This document shows, in pieces, positions 33,831 to 42,500 of a DNA stretch of 64,000 nt. Source of the stretch: JAJDTQ01 sp965204235 (GTDB lineage: Bacteria > Desulfobacterota > Binatia > UBA9968 > JAJDTQ01). The stretch covers positions 1 to 64,000 of the forward strand of contig OZ241979.1 in NCBI GenBank assembly GCA_965204235.1, given 5' to 3'. The notes beneath the pieces were generated by a model. It was given only the letters and a program-made list of their open reading frames with translations. It was not told the DNA's origin and did no database searches. Every line of letters begins with the position of its first letter. The stretch's first letter is position 1. The position numbers were made by a program, and so were the translations under genes.

Positions 33831-34649
33831 ATGCCGATCATCACGATCATTCGCGGAGCCTTTGGCGCGGGGCCGGAGGTCGCCGAGCGGGTTGCCGGAG
33901 ACCTGGGTTGCCCGTGTGTGGATCGGGAGGTGCTGATCGAGGCGAGCAACCGTTACGGCATTCCCGAGGCCAAGTACGAGGAGGTGCTGGAATCGGGGCC
34001 GCACTGGTGGGAGCGCTGGCGCGAGAGCCTGCGCCTGTACCGCATCACGCTCCAGGCGGCCATGTGCGAGATGGCCCGGGACGGCGACCTCGTCTATCAC
34101 GGCCACATGGGGCAGGAGCTTCTGCCGGGGGTCGGCCACGTGCTGAAGGTCCTGTTGACGGCGCCCCTGGAATACCAGGTGGAGCAGGTGCGGGAGCGGG
34201 AAGGGCTCGACGAGGCGGGGGCCCGGCGTTTCGTCGAGGGCGTCAACAAGGCCCGTTCCCGGCGCATGGAGGCCATCTTCGGGGCGGACTGGCGCGACGC
34301 GTCGCGCTATGACCTGGTGCTGAACGTGGGCCAGATGACCATCGACACGGTGGCCCGGTTGATCGAGGACGCGGCAGGGAGGCCCGAGTACCAGAAGACC
34401 CCGGAGTCCGAGCAGGCGTTCGCCGACCTGTCGCTGACCTCCCGGGTCCAGGCGGCGCTGATCGTGTCGCCCAAGACCCGGAACCTGAACGTGCGCGTCC
34501 GGGCCGCGGACGGGGTGGTCCACGTTTCCGGCATCCTGACCCAACCCACGCTCCAGGAGGAGATCGTCGCGGTGGCGGCGCAGGTGCCCGGGACCGCTTC
34601 GGTGGAGACGGACTTCGAGTCGCCTCCGGTGGAGTACATGTTTCCGTAG
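33831..34649 (+). CDS. Cytidylate-kinase-like protein with C-terminal BON domain
   Basis: A 272-residue protein. Residues 1-190 resemble the cytidylate-kinase-like family (IITIIRGAFGAGPEVAERVA as the P-loop region, CVDREVLIEASNRYG, HMGQELLPGVGHVLKVLLTAPLEYQVEQV, NVGQMTIDTV). The P-loop is degenerate: no GKS/T, with GAFGAGPE in its place. Residues 205-265 form a BON-type alpha/beta domain (LTSRVQAALIV, VRVRAADGVVHVSGIL), normally a membrane or lipid-binding module of periplasmic proteins. The combination is unusual and no signal peptide is present. RBS AAAGGAGGG precedes ATG 33831. Confidence 0.8.
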   Translation: MPIITIIRGAFGAGPEVAERVAGDLGCPCVDREVLIEASNRYGIPEAKYEEVLESGPHWWERWRESLRLYRITLQAAMCEMARDGDLVYHGHMGQELLPGVGHVLKVLLTAPLEYQVEQVREREGLDEAGARRFVEGVNKARSRRMEAIFGADWRDASRYDLVLNVGQMTIDTVARLIEDAAGRPEYQKTPESEQAFADLSLTSRVQAALIVSPKTRNLNVRVRAADGVVHVSGILTQPTLQEEIVAVAAQVPGTASVETDFESPPVEYMFP

Positions 34650-34668
34650 CGCACCGTCCCTGCGGGCC

Positions 34669-35268
34669 ATGATCGTCGCCGTCGTCCTGGCCGCGGGCGC
34701 TTCCACCCGCATGGGGAGGCCCAAGGCGCTCCTGCCGGTGGAGGGCGTCCCCTTCATCGAACGCATCGTGCGCTCGCTGGAGCGCACGCGCGTGGACAGG
34801 ACCCTGGTGGTCCTGGGCTATGACGCGGACGCCATGCGGGAGGCCATCGCCTACCTGGGGGTGGACTCGGTGGTCAACCCGGACTATGCCCGCGGACAGC
34901 TCTCTTCGTTGCAGACCGCCATCCGCGCCCTGGACGGGGAGCCGGTGGAGGCGATCCTGGTGCACCTGGTCGATCACCCCTTCATCGAGAGCGGGCTGGT
35001 GGACCGGATGATCGAGCGCTTCCGGGAGGAGGGGAAGCTCATCGTGGTGCCGCGTTTCACCGGCCGGCGCGGCCATCCGGTGCTCTTCTCCGGCAAGCTC
35101 TTCCCCGAGTTCCTGGCGGCGCCGCCGGAGACCGGGGCCAAGCCGGTGGTGCGGGGCCACCCTGACGAGACCCTGGAGTTGGAGACCGGCGAGGGAGGGG
35201 TCCTCATCGACATCGATACCCCCGAAGAGTACCGCAAGCACGTAAGGAGCGGCGGATGGCCCGGTTGA
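34669..35268 (+). CDS. MocA-like molybdopterin nucleotidyltransferase
   Basis: A 199-residue GT-A-fold nucleotidyltransferase with the signature LAAGASTRMGRPKALLPV (residues 7-24) and the late HLVDHPFI metal/ligand region. It resembles MocA/MobA-like cytidylyl- or guanylyltransferases that finish molybdenum cofactor, although sugar-phosphate nucleotidyltransferases share the motif. It lies 19 bases after the kinase-like gene and overlaps the next gene by 13 bases, so all three are probably cotranscribed. Confidence 0.85.
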   Translation: MIVAVVLAAGASTRMGRPKALLPVEGVPFIERIVRSLERTRVDRTLVVLGYDADAMREAIAYLGVDSVVNPDYARGQLSSLQTAIRALDGEPVEAILVHLVDHPFIESGLVDRMIERFREEGKLIVVPRFTGRRGHPVLFSGKLFPEFLAAPPETGAKPVVRGHPDETLELETGEGGVLIDIDTPEEYRKHVRSGGWPG

Positions 35269-36227
35269 ACCTCGATTTCGCCTGCGGCGGCTACGACCTG
35301 TTGCGGCCGCTGTGGGAGAAGGTGGTGGAGCCCGCGGGCATCGACCTGAACGTGATGACCATGCCGTCTCCCGAACGCCACGGGCGCATGCTGCGCCACG
35401 AGGAGTTCGACGCGTGCGAGCTCTCCCTGGTGGCCTACCTGGTGGCCCACGACCAGGGCAGGGACTTCACCGCCATACCCGCGTTCCCGCATCGGCGTTT
35501 CCGCCACGGCTACATGGTGAAGCGCACCGGCTGCGGCGTCCGCCAGCCCTCGGACCTCAACGGCAAGCGGGTCGGCCTCGACACCCTGCAGAACTCCGCG
35601 GGCCTGTGGATGCGCGGCATACTCCAGGACTACTACGGCCTCGACCTCGGCACGGTGGAGTGGTGGTGCCAGGAAGCCGAGGACGCGCCCCTGGAGCCGG
35701 CCTCGTGGATGAAGGTCCGCCGGGTGCCCGAAGGTCGGAACATCGACGAGATGCTCTGCCGCGGGGAACTCGAAGGGGCGCTCTATCCGGAGGTCCTCCC
35801 GTCCGTCAGGGCGGGTTCCGACAAAGTGGCGCCGTTGTTCCCGGACCCCAGGCGGGAGGAAGTGGAGTATTACCGCAAGAGCGGCATCTTCCCCATCATG
35901 CACACGGTGGTCATCAAGGACGAGATCCTCCGGCGCGATCCCTGGGCCGCGGTGAGCCTCCTCCAGGCCCTCCAACGCTCCAAGGAGGTGTGCTACGAGC
36001 GCATGCGCGACCCTCGCAGCCTGGCCCTGGTGTGGGCCAGGGAGGAGACCGAGGAGCAGCGCCGGATCTTCGGACCGGACCCCTGGCCCTACAACCTGGA
36101 GGACAACCGGGCGGCCCTCGAAGCGGTGGTCCGCTACGAGTTCGAGCAGGGCATGATCAAGCGCAAGCCCGCGATCGAAGAGCTGTTCTTTCCGCCTTCC
36201 CTCCAGGAGATCGGGCGCTACGTCTGA
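35256..36227 (+). CDS. 4,5-dihydroxyphthalate decarboxylase-like / solute-binding-fold protein
   Basis: A 323-residue protein with a type 2 periplasmic-binding-protein fold but no signal peptide. It begins LNLDFACGGYDLLRPLW and contains FDACELSLVAYLVAHDQG, FTAIPAFPHRRFRHGY and DLNGKRVGLDTLQNSAGLWMRG, matching the family annotated as 4,5-dihydroxyphthalate decarboxylase (Pht5) and ABC substrate-binding proteins. Lack of export favours an enzyme. Overlaps the MocA-like gene by 13 bases; last gene of this operon. Confidence 0.78.
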   Translation: MARLNLDFACGGYDLLRPLWEKVVEPAGIDLNVMTMPSPERHGRMLRHEEFDACELSLVAYLVAHDQGRDFTAIPAFPHRRFRHGYMVKRTGCGVRQPSDLNGKRVGLDTLQNSAGLWMRGILQDYYGLDLGTVEWWCQEAEDAPLEPASWMKVRRVPEGRNIDEMLCRGELEGALYPEVLPSVRAGSDKVAPLFPDPRREEVEYYRKSGIFPIMHTVVIKDEILRRDPWAAVSLLQALQRSKEVCYERMRDPRSLALVWAREETEEQRRIFGPDPWPYNLEDNRAALEAVVRYEFEQGMIKRKPAIEELFFPPSLQEIGRYV

Positions 36228-36673
36228 GCTCGACGGCCTGCCGAAGGCCTGACGGACTCGGCGGTTCGTTGACACCATCCACCGAGGCTGTGGATAACCT
36301 GTTCAAGGGGCGTCCGGGGGCCGGTCGCGAGCCTTGGGAGACGCCCGTTCCAGCAACCTGCACAAAGTGTAACCAGGGTTTCCCCCGTGTTTTCGTCCGG
36401 TTGCCGATATTCCCCTGTGGAGCGGCCGTTCCGCCGGCCCCGCCCGCCCCGTCGTTGCGTCCCGGAGGATTCCGTCCCCGGGCACGAACGCCCCCAGTAT
36501 CCACCACCAAAAAGGGGGGACGGGAACGACGGGGATAGCGGGACTGGGGATGTACGTGAAGATGGCGGAGGGGATGATGTTGCCCTCCACCCCAGGATTT
36601 TCTATGATGTAAAGTGACGGTTCCGGTGCGTGAAGCACGGTGCTGGACGGCGAGCCTGGATCGGGCCATGCGG
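36228..36673. other. Gene-free gap upstream of the toxin-antitoxin island
   Basis: This 446-base stretch contains no convincing coding sequence. It holds two promoter-like elements on the plus strand, at 36269-36298 (TTGACA, 18 bases, GATAAC) and at 36580-36608, and a 17-mer CGGGCACGAACGCCCCC that recurs at about 43043. Nothing else is recognisable. Confidence 0.5.
36580..36608 (+). promoter_or_regulatory. sigma70-like promoter of the higBA locus
   Basis: TTGCCC (36580-36585), a 17-base spacer and TATGAT (36603-36608), about 65 bases before the higB relic. It would drive higA and possibly the rest of the island. Assigned by eye. Confidence 0.45.
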
Positions 36674-36674
36674 G

Positions 36675-36897
36675 ATGAAAGTCAAACACGAAGGGTTGCG
36701 GCAGCTTGCGGAAACCGGATCGCACGCCGGCGTTCCTCCGCATTTGGCGCCGCGGTTGCGACGCATCCTGTCGGCATTGCAGCACGCTCGGCGGCCGGCG
36801 CGGCGTGTGGGCGTCGCGGGCTTCCGGGAATTGGCGCGTCACGTTCCGCTTCGATGCGGGCGAGGCGGTTGACGTTGACCTTGTCGATTACCACTGA
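36675..36897 (+). pseudogene. higB: HigB-type (RelE-family) toxin, broken by internal deletion/frameshift
   Basis: The first 40 residues (MKVKHEGLRQLAETGS through LRRILSALQHA) match the N-terminal helices of HigB/RelE-family mRNA interferases. The family's C-terminus, SGNWRVTFRFDAGEAVDVDL ending VDYH, is present in a different frame. The normal middle section (LPGxRLHxLKGDRxGxWSV) is missing. The remnant is 223 bp against about 280 bp for an intact gene. The toxin is therefore inactive unless assembly is wrong. Confidence 0.8.
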
Positions 36898-36909
36898 GCG
36901 GGAACGTTG

Positions 36910-37185
36910 ATGGGCGCGACGGAAGAAGACAAGGTATGGATGGCGGATCCCGCGCATCCGGGCGAGGTGCTGCGCGACGATTTGGCGGCGCTTGGATGGA
37001 CGCAATGCGAGGCGGCGCGCAACTTGGGTTGTTCGCGGCAGTCCCTGGGGGCGGTGCTCAACGGGAAGGCGCGGCTGTCGGCGAAGTTGGCGTTGGCGTT
37101 GGAGGCGGGCGGCATCGGCAAAGCGCACATGTGGATGGCCATGCAATCGGCCTACGACTTGGCGCAAGCGAGGGCGGCAGCGTGA
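36910..37185 (+). CDS. higA: HigA family antitoxin (XRE-type HTH)
   Basis: A 91-residue DNA-binding antitoxin starting at ATG 36910, 12 bases after the higB relic. PAHPGEVLRDDLAALGWTQ leads into the helix-turn-helix (EAARNLGCSRQSLGAVLNGK), followed by LSAKLALALEAG and the C-terminal MWMAMQSAYDLAQAR, all typical of HigA addiction-module antidotes. It would repress its own promoter. It remains intact while its toxin is broken. Confidence 0.92.
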   Translation: MGATEEDKVWMADPAHPGEVLRDDLAALGWTQCEAARNLGCSRQSLGAVLNGKARLSAKLALALEAGGIGKAHMWMAMQSAYDLAQARAAA

Positions 37186-37228
37186 GCGGATGGCGAGGCT
37201 CGAAGGGATGTCGGAGTCTGGGCGATGA
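37184..37228 (+). other. Short remnant of the coiled-coil gene 3' region (ERMARLEG)
   Basis: The 24 bases from 37184 encode ERMARLEG and match the coiled-coil cassette gene (18672-19010, sense strand) at 22 of 24 bases. The reading frame ends shortly after at TGA. Overlaps the higA stop. Too short to be a gene, but the nucleotide match suggests a relic of the same cassette family. Confidence 0.45.
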
Positions 37229-37688
37229 GACCGCCTGACCTGATCGAAGCCGCCCGCGTCTTGGCCGAATCCGCCCCCGGCGACCCGACACAGGCAAGGC
37301 TGCGCCGCGCCATCAGCACCGCCTACTACGCCGTGTTCCACTGCTTGGCGGCAACGGCGGCGGACCTGTTCATCGGCCGACAGCGCACCTCGGCATGGCA
37401 TCGGGTGTACCGTGCCGTGGAGCACGGCAGGGTCAGGAATGCGTGTCGGGAGGTACGTGCGATGCGGGAGTTCCCCGTGGAAATCCGCACTTCGCCAAGA
37501 CGTTCGTCGAATTGCAGATAGCGCGGCAGCAGGCGGACTACGCTCTGCTCCCGGAGGCATACACGAAGTCCGACGTTCTGGTGTACATTGCTTCCGCGGA
37601 ATGGGCCATCGGCGAACTCGGTCAGGCGGACGTCGGCGCGAGGCGCGGTTTCGCTGCCCATGCCTTATTCCGGCAACGGCCATGGTAG
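37225..37688 (+). pseudogene. HEPN-like protein, module copy 1, single-base frameshift
   Basis: The frame from ATG 37225 encodes MRPPDLIEAARVLAES, RRAISTAYYAVFHCLAATAA and ADLFIGRQRTSAWHRVY, a helical pattern like HEPN-domain proteins (AYYAVFH core helix). It loses frame near 37488, where ATCCGCACTTC lacks one base relative to ATCCGCTACTTC in copy 2. The second frame continues with FAKTFVELQIARQQADYALL to HALFRQRPW. Intact length would be about 154 residues. HEPN proteins are often RNase toxins, but the canonical Rx4-6H motif is not evident here. Confidence 0.65.
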
Positions 37689-37698
37689 GAGGTGCGAG

Positions 37699-37995
37699 AT
37701 GAACGAAAGGCAGGTGCGCGAGATCGCGCGGAAGGCGTTCAGCGCCAGTTTCGGCAACATCGACGTGGTCTGCGTCAACGTCAAGCGCGGCTTCGACCAC
37801 TACGACGATCCGATGTTCGAGGTGACGATCATCTACGATGCCGAGTTCGAGCAGCTCAGTACCGCCGGAATCCAGCGCGTCCAGATGAAGATCTTCGAGA
37901 AGGTGTGGGAGGAAGTGGATGATTCCCCCGTCTGGCCGCACATCCACATGATCGCCAAGTCCGACATCGGGGAGCGTGACCCGGCGACGGTGTGA
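37699..37995 (+). CDS. Small partner protein of the HEPN-like gene, module copy 1
   Basis: A 98-residue acidic protein starting MNERQVREIARKAFSASFGN with a strong AGGAGGTG ribosome site, ten bases after the HEPN-like gene. Contains a strand-rich middle (DVVCVNVKRGFDHYDDPMFE) and ends SDIGERDPATV. It has no MNT nucleotidyltransferase motif, so it is not the usual HEPN partner. Copy 2 lies at 39062-39358, 1363 bases on. An antitoxin role is possible from arrangement only. Confidence 0.7.
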   Translation: MNERQVREIARKAFSASFGNIDVVCVNVKRGFDHYDDPMFEVTIIYDAEFEQLSTAGIQRVQMKIFEKVWEEVDDSPVWPHIHMIAKSDIGERDPATV

Positions 37996-38034
37996 CTCCA
38001 TGCGCGACGGCAAACGATGCCGGCGTACCGTGCC

Positions 38035-38238
38035 ATGAAGGTCCGCGAGTTGATCAAATTGCTCCAAAGCGATGGCTGGGCGCAGGTGAGAACGCGGGGC
38101 AGCCACCGCCAATTTCGACATCCGAACAAGGCCGGAACGGTCACCGTATCGGGTAAACTCGGCGTCGATGTGCCGCCGGGCACCTTGTCCAACGTGTTGA
38201 GGCAAGCCGAGCTGAAGCAATCGGGGAGGCGTTCATGA
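38035..38238 (+). CDS. hicA: HicA mRNA interferase toxin
   Basis: A 67-residue double-stranded-RNA-binding-fold toxin: MKVRELIKLLQSDGWAQV, the catalytic histidine in RGSHRQFRHP, then GTVTVSGKLGVDVPPGTLSN. ATG 38035 gives the usual family start; an in-frame ATG at 38017 is less likely. It cleaves mRNA when not bound by HicB, which overlaps its stop by four bases. Confidence 0.95.
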   Translation: MKVRELIKLLQSDGWAQVRTRGSHRQFRHPNKAGTVTVSGKLGVDVPPGTLSNVLRQAELKQSGRRS

Positions 38239-38450
38239 AGTACACCGTGATTCTGGAGAAGGGCGAATCCAGCTACGGGGCGTTCGTTCCGGACCTCCCC
38301 GGCTGCATCGCCATCGGCGAAGATCGCGAGGATGCGCTGCGCCTGCTCAAGGAAGCCGTCGCGTTCCACATTGAAGGGCTGGTGGCCGAAGGCCTGCCGG
38401 TGCCCAAGCCGCATTGCGACGTCGCCCAAGTGGAAGTGGAGGCCGTGTGA
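38235..38450 (+). CDS. hicB: HicB family antitoxin
   Basis: A 71-residue partially degraded RNase-H-fold antitoxin: MKYTVILEKGESSYGAFVPD, LPGCIAIGEDREDALRLLKEA, then AFHIEGLVAEGLPVPKP. It is the short HicB form without a DNA-binding tail. ATGA overlap with hicA ensures coupled synthesis. The pair is inserted between the two copies of the HEPN-like module. 38525-38580 repeats the 3' end of the partner gene and its spacer. Confidence 0.94.
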   Translation: MKYTVILEKGESSYGAFVPDLPGCIAIGEDREDALRLLKEAVAFHIEGLVAEGLPVPKPHCDVAQVEVEAV

Positions 38451-38587
38451 GGACGCGGGGTCTCGATGACGACCTCGGCTTCTCCTGCGTCCGCTTCTTC
38501 CCCGAGGCCGCGCTCGAACGTAGTCGGCGCGACCCGGCGACGGTGTGACGCCACGCGCAAGCGCCCGTGTGTTTGTGAGCCCCGGCG

Positions 38588-39051
38588 ATGAAGCCGCCTG
38601 ACATGATCCAAGCCGCCCGCGTCTTGGCCGAGTCCGCCCCCGGCGACCCCACGCAGGCAAGGCTGCGCCGGCCGTCAGCACCGCCTACTACGCCGTGTTC
38701 CACTGCTTGGCGGCAACGGCGGCGGACCTGTTCATCGGCCGGACACGCACCCCGGCATGGCATCGCGTGTACCGCGCATTGGAGCACGGCAGGGCAAGGA
38801 GCGCGTGCCGGGAGGCGCAGACGACGCCGAATTACCCGGAGGAAATCCGCTACTTCGCCAAGAGATTCGTCGCCCTGCAGAAAGCGCGGCAGCAGGCGGA
38901 CTACGCTTTGGACACGGACGATTATCGACAATCCGATGTTCTGGTGTACATTGCTGCTGCGGAACTTGCCATCGGCCAGTTCGAGAAGGTAGACATCGAG
39001 GCGCGACGCGGCTTCGCTGCCCATGCCCTGTTCCGGCAACGGCAATGGTAG
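38588..39051 (+). pseudogene. HEPN-like protein, module copy 2, single-base frameshift at a different site
   Basis: Begins MKPPDMIQAARVLAES. It loses frame near 38668, where CTGCGCCGGCCGTCAG lacks one base relative to CTGCGCCGCGCCATCAG in copy 1. The remainder is open in the next frame (AYYAVFHCLAATAADLF to HALFRQRQW). Restoring the base gives about 154 residues. Copy 1 is broken elsewhere, so each copy is intact where the other is damaged. Confidence 0.65.
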
Positions 39052-39061
39052 GAGGTGCGAG

Positions 39062-39358
39062 ATGAACGAAGATCAGGTGCGCGAGATCGCGCAGAAGGCG
39101 TTCAATGCCAGCTTCGGCGGCATTGACGTCGTCTGCGTCAACGTCAAACACGGCTTCGACCACTGCGACGATCCGATGTTCGAGGTGACGATCATCTACG
39201 ATGCCGGGTTCGAGCAGCTTGACGCCGCCGGAGTCCAGCACGTCGAATCGGAGATCGTCGACAAGGTGTGGGGAGACGGGAAGGACTCCCCCGTCTGGCC
39301 TTACATCCACCTGATCGCCAAGTCCGACATCGGTGAGCGCGACCCGGCGACGGTGTGA
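39062..39358 (+). CDS. Small partner protein of the HEPN-like gene, module copy 2
   Basis: A 98-residue homologue of 37699-37995 (MNEDQVREIAQKAFNASFGG to SDIGERDPATV), with many substitutions in the centre, so the duplication is not recent. The same AGGAGGTG site and the same spacing after the HEPN-like gene. The following spacer leads into the C19 tract. Confidence 0.7.
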   Translation: MNEDQVREIAQKAFNASFGGIDVVCVNVKHGFDHCDDPMFEVTIIYDAGFEQLDAAGVQHVESEIVDKVWGDGKDSPVWPYIHLIAKSDIGERDPATV

Positions 39359-39388
39359 CGCCATGCGCAGCGCCCGCGTGTTCGTGAT

Positions 39389-39407
39389 CCCCCCCCCCCC
39401 CCCCCCC
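39389..39407. repeat. C19 homopolymer upstream of the surface-protein gene
   Basis: Nineteen consecutive C between ATG 39363 and the signal-peptide coding region of the autotransporter-like protein. In the present length, the ATG frame terminates eight codons beyond the tract (TAG 39432). With 18 or 21 C it would join the long downstream frame. Confidence 0.9.
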
Positions 39408-39501
39408 GAAGCACTGGGCGAGGCCACGCGGTAGCCGCCGCTCCCTAACTTTCGGCGGCACTGCCAGCCTTCGCGCCGCACTTGCCGCCCTCGTCCTTGC
39501 C

Positions 39502-42500
39502 TTGGCCGCGCTGGCGTCCGCGCCGGCCGCGGCGCAGACCGTCACCATCTCTGCCAGCGGCAACTGCGGCGGCACACCAGCGAACTGCGGCACCGCCAGC
39601 AACCGCAACGGCGACCGGGACACCACTTGGCCCGGCCTGCAGGTGGACGAAGGGGACACCGTTACGTTCATCGTCACATTGAATGATCCGCCAAGTTCAG
39701 GGCTGGTTGTTATCCAGCTGAATAGGAGTGGGGCTGCGTTCACGCTAGCGGACCTGCGGAGCCCTACTGGAGCGACGCTGGTTGCTTTACCGACCATTGG
39801 GAATGTCTTTGTCTTGGAAAGTGGGAGTCCAACTGGCAGCGAGGCGTTCCTGATAGCCGCCGACGGGAGTGCAGAAGGCGACGAGGACCTGAGCTATAGC
39901 CTCTCTATCAGCAGCGGTGTCAACCATAACTCTGCCGGTGCCTCGGTCGGCACCCCCTCCTCTGCCACCATCGTTGTCCGAGGCACCGACGCCGCCCCGT
40001 CCTTCGGCATGGGCGTCGTCTCCGCCAAGACCTTCACCGCCGGCGCCGCCATCACCGAGTTCACCGTGCCCGCCGCCAGCGGCGGCAACGGAACCATCAC
40101 CTACGCCGCCTCCAACCTGCCGGACGGCCTCATCTTCGACGCCACCGGCACGGACACGAACGGCTGCCCGGGCACCGAGGCCCGAGAGATATGCGGCACG
40201 CCCACCACGGCCGCCGCCGCCCAGACCGTCACCATCACGGCGACGGACGCCGACTCCAACGCCATGAACACGGACCGCGCCAGCCTCACCTTCTCCGCCA
40301 CCGTGAACGCCGGCGCGACCATCGCATCCAGCCCCGCGTCCCTCACCGAGGACAACCTCGACGGCGCGACCCTCACCGTCACCCTGCCCAGCGGCTTCAC
40401 CTACGCCGCCGGCGTCACCGCGGCGAGCTTCGAGCTCGTCACCGCCCCGACCATCGCCGGCCTCTCCATCGGCACCGTCACCGGCGGCGCGCCGGGAACC
40501 ACCACGGCCACCCTGACGCTGGCCGCCGGCACGGGCTACGGCTTCGACGCCGCTTCCACCCTGGCAGTGAAGGTGCTGGCCGCGGCGCACTCCGGTTCCG
40601 GCGACCTCACCACCGGAACGCTGCCGGTGGCGCCGAGCGCGCCGCCGGGCGTGACCGTCTCCCGCGCAGGCCTGTCGCTCGACGAGGATCCGGGCACGGC
40701 CAACGCCAACCAAGGGACGTACACGGTGGTTCTGAACAGCGCCCCCGTCGGCTGCGCCGGCGGCGTGGGCGTCTCCGTGACGAGCGGCAATCCGGACGTG
40801 GAGGCGGACCCGACCGCGCTGGCCTTCACGGCCACCACCTGGAACACGCCGCAGACCGTGACCGTCACCGCCGGGCAGGACGACGACGGCGAGAACGACC
40901 GCGCCACCCTGCGCCACGCGGTCACGACCGCCTGCGACGCCGCCGGCTACCCAACCACCCTCGCCATCCCCAGCGTCTCCGTGACGGTAGCGGACGACGA
41001 CGCCCCCGCGGTGACCGACACGCAGCCCACCTTCGGGGAGGCGCGTGCACCGTCGCAGCGCTACGTGCAGGGCAAGGAGATTGAACCCCTCACCCTGCCC
41101 GGGGCGACGGGAGGCAACCCGCCGTTGACCTATGCGCTCTCCCCGGCCCTGCCCGAAGGCTTGGTCTGGATCCCACCCGGGGAGGAAACGACCGGCGGGA
41201 CCATAGCGGGCACGCCTGCGGTGGCCACGCCTGCTGCGGTCCATACCCTGACGGTGACGGATGCGGACGGGGACACCGCCACGCTGGCGTTCACCCTGGA
41301 AGTGGCAGCCGACGCGCGGCCCACCTTCGGCCCGGCCCGGGTGCCGGCGCAGCGCTACGTGCAGGGCGTGGAGACGGCGCCGCTCACGCTGCCAGCGGCG
41401 ACCGGGGGCAACCCGCCGCTGGCCTACACGCTCTCTCCGGCCCTGCCCGAGGGCCTGGTCTGGACCCCGCCCGGGGATGAAACGACAGGGGGGACCATAG
41501 CGGGCACGCCTGCGGCGGTGCAGGGGCCGGTGCGTTACACGCTGAAGGCGCGGGATGCGGACGGGGACACTGCGGAGTTGCGCTTCACCCTGGAGGTGGT
41601 GGACCGGTTGGTGGCGCGCATGGAGGGGGTGCACGAGGCCATACTGCCGGAACTGTCCCGGGCCATGACCGCAGGGACGGTGGAGGCAGTGTCCGGGCGC
41701 ATCGGACGGGCGCTGGACGGGTCTGCGCCTTCGGAGGGGTCGACGTTGTGGGCCGAGGCGCTGACGGCCATGGCCGCAAGAGGGTGGAAGGAGGGACTCG
41801 GGGGTCGGAGCTTCGCCCTGGGGCTTGCGGGGGATGAGGCCCCAGTGGGGTCGGAGGTGACGGTGTGGGGTGCGGGAGAGTACTGGAGCCTGTCAGGAGG
41901 CGACGCAGTGTCGTGGGACGGGGACCTGTTCGGCGCGCACCTGGGGGTGGACACGCGGTTCGGGACCGTGGGTGTGGCCGGGCTTGCCCTGTCGGTGAGT
42001 TCCGTACGGTTCGACTACACAGACCGCAGCCTCCTGGTCCGGGGCGGGGCGGTGGAGGGGGTGTACGAGAGCCGGATGACGGGAGCGCATCCCTACCTGG
42101 GGTGGGCCTGGGGGGAGGGACGGCAGGCCTGGGCGTCGTTGGGTGTGGGGCGTGGGAGGGTGGTGGTGTCCGACGGGGAGGCGGGTCGGCGGAAGAGCGC
42201 GAGCACCATGGGCAGCACAGCGGTGGGTGGCCGGGGGCGGGTGTGGGAGAGCGAGGGGCGGCTGCGGGTGGACGTGTCGGGGGAGGCGTGGACCGCGCGT
42301 CTGGCAGTGGCCGGGGGCGGGAAGGCGAGCACGCACCGGCTGCGGGTGGGTGCGGAGGGTGCGCGGGAGTTCTCGTTGGGCGGAGGGTCGCTTACGCCGT
42401 CGGTGGAGTTGGGGATGCGGTTCGACGGGGGCGATGGGGAGAAGGCCGCGGGGATGGAGTTGGGGGGTGGTGTGGCATATGCGCACCCGGGGCTGGACTT

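Noticed and set aside
36479..36495. 17-mer CGGGCACGAACGCCCCC shared with about 43043
   Set aside because: Too short and too GC-rich to call a repeat family from two occurrences.
36303..36842. Minus-strand open frame across the gap before higA
   Set aside because: No ribosome site or family features, and it overlaps the recognisable higB relic.
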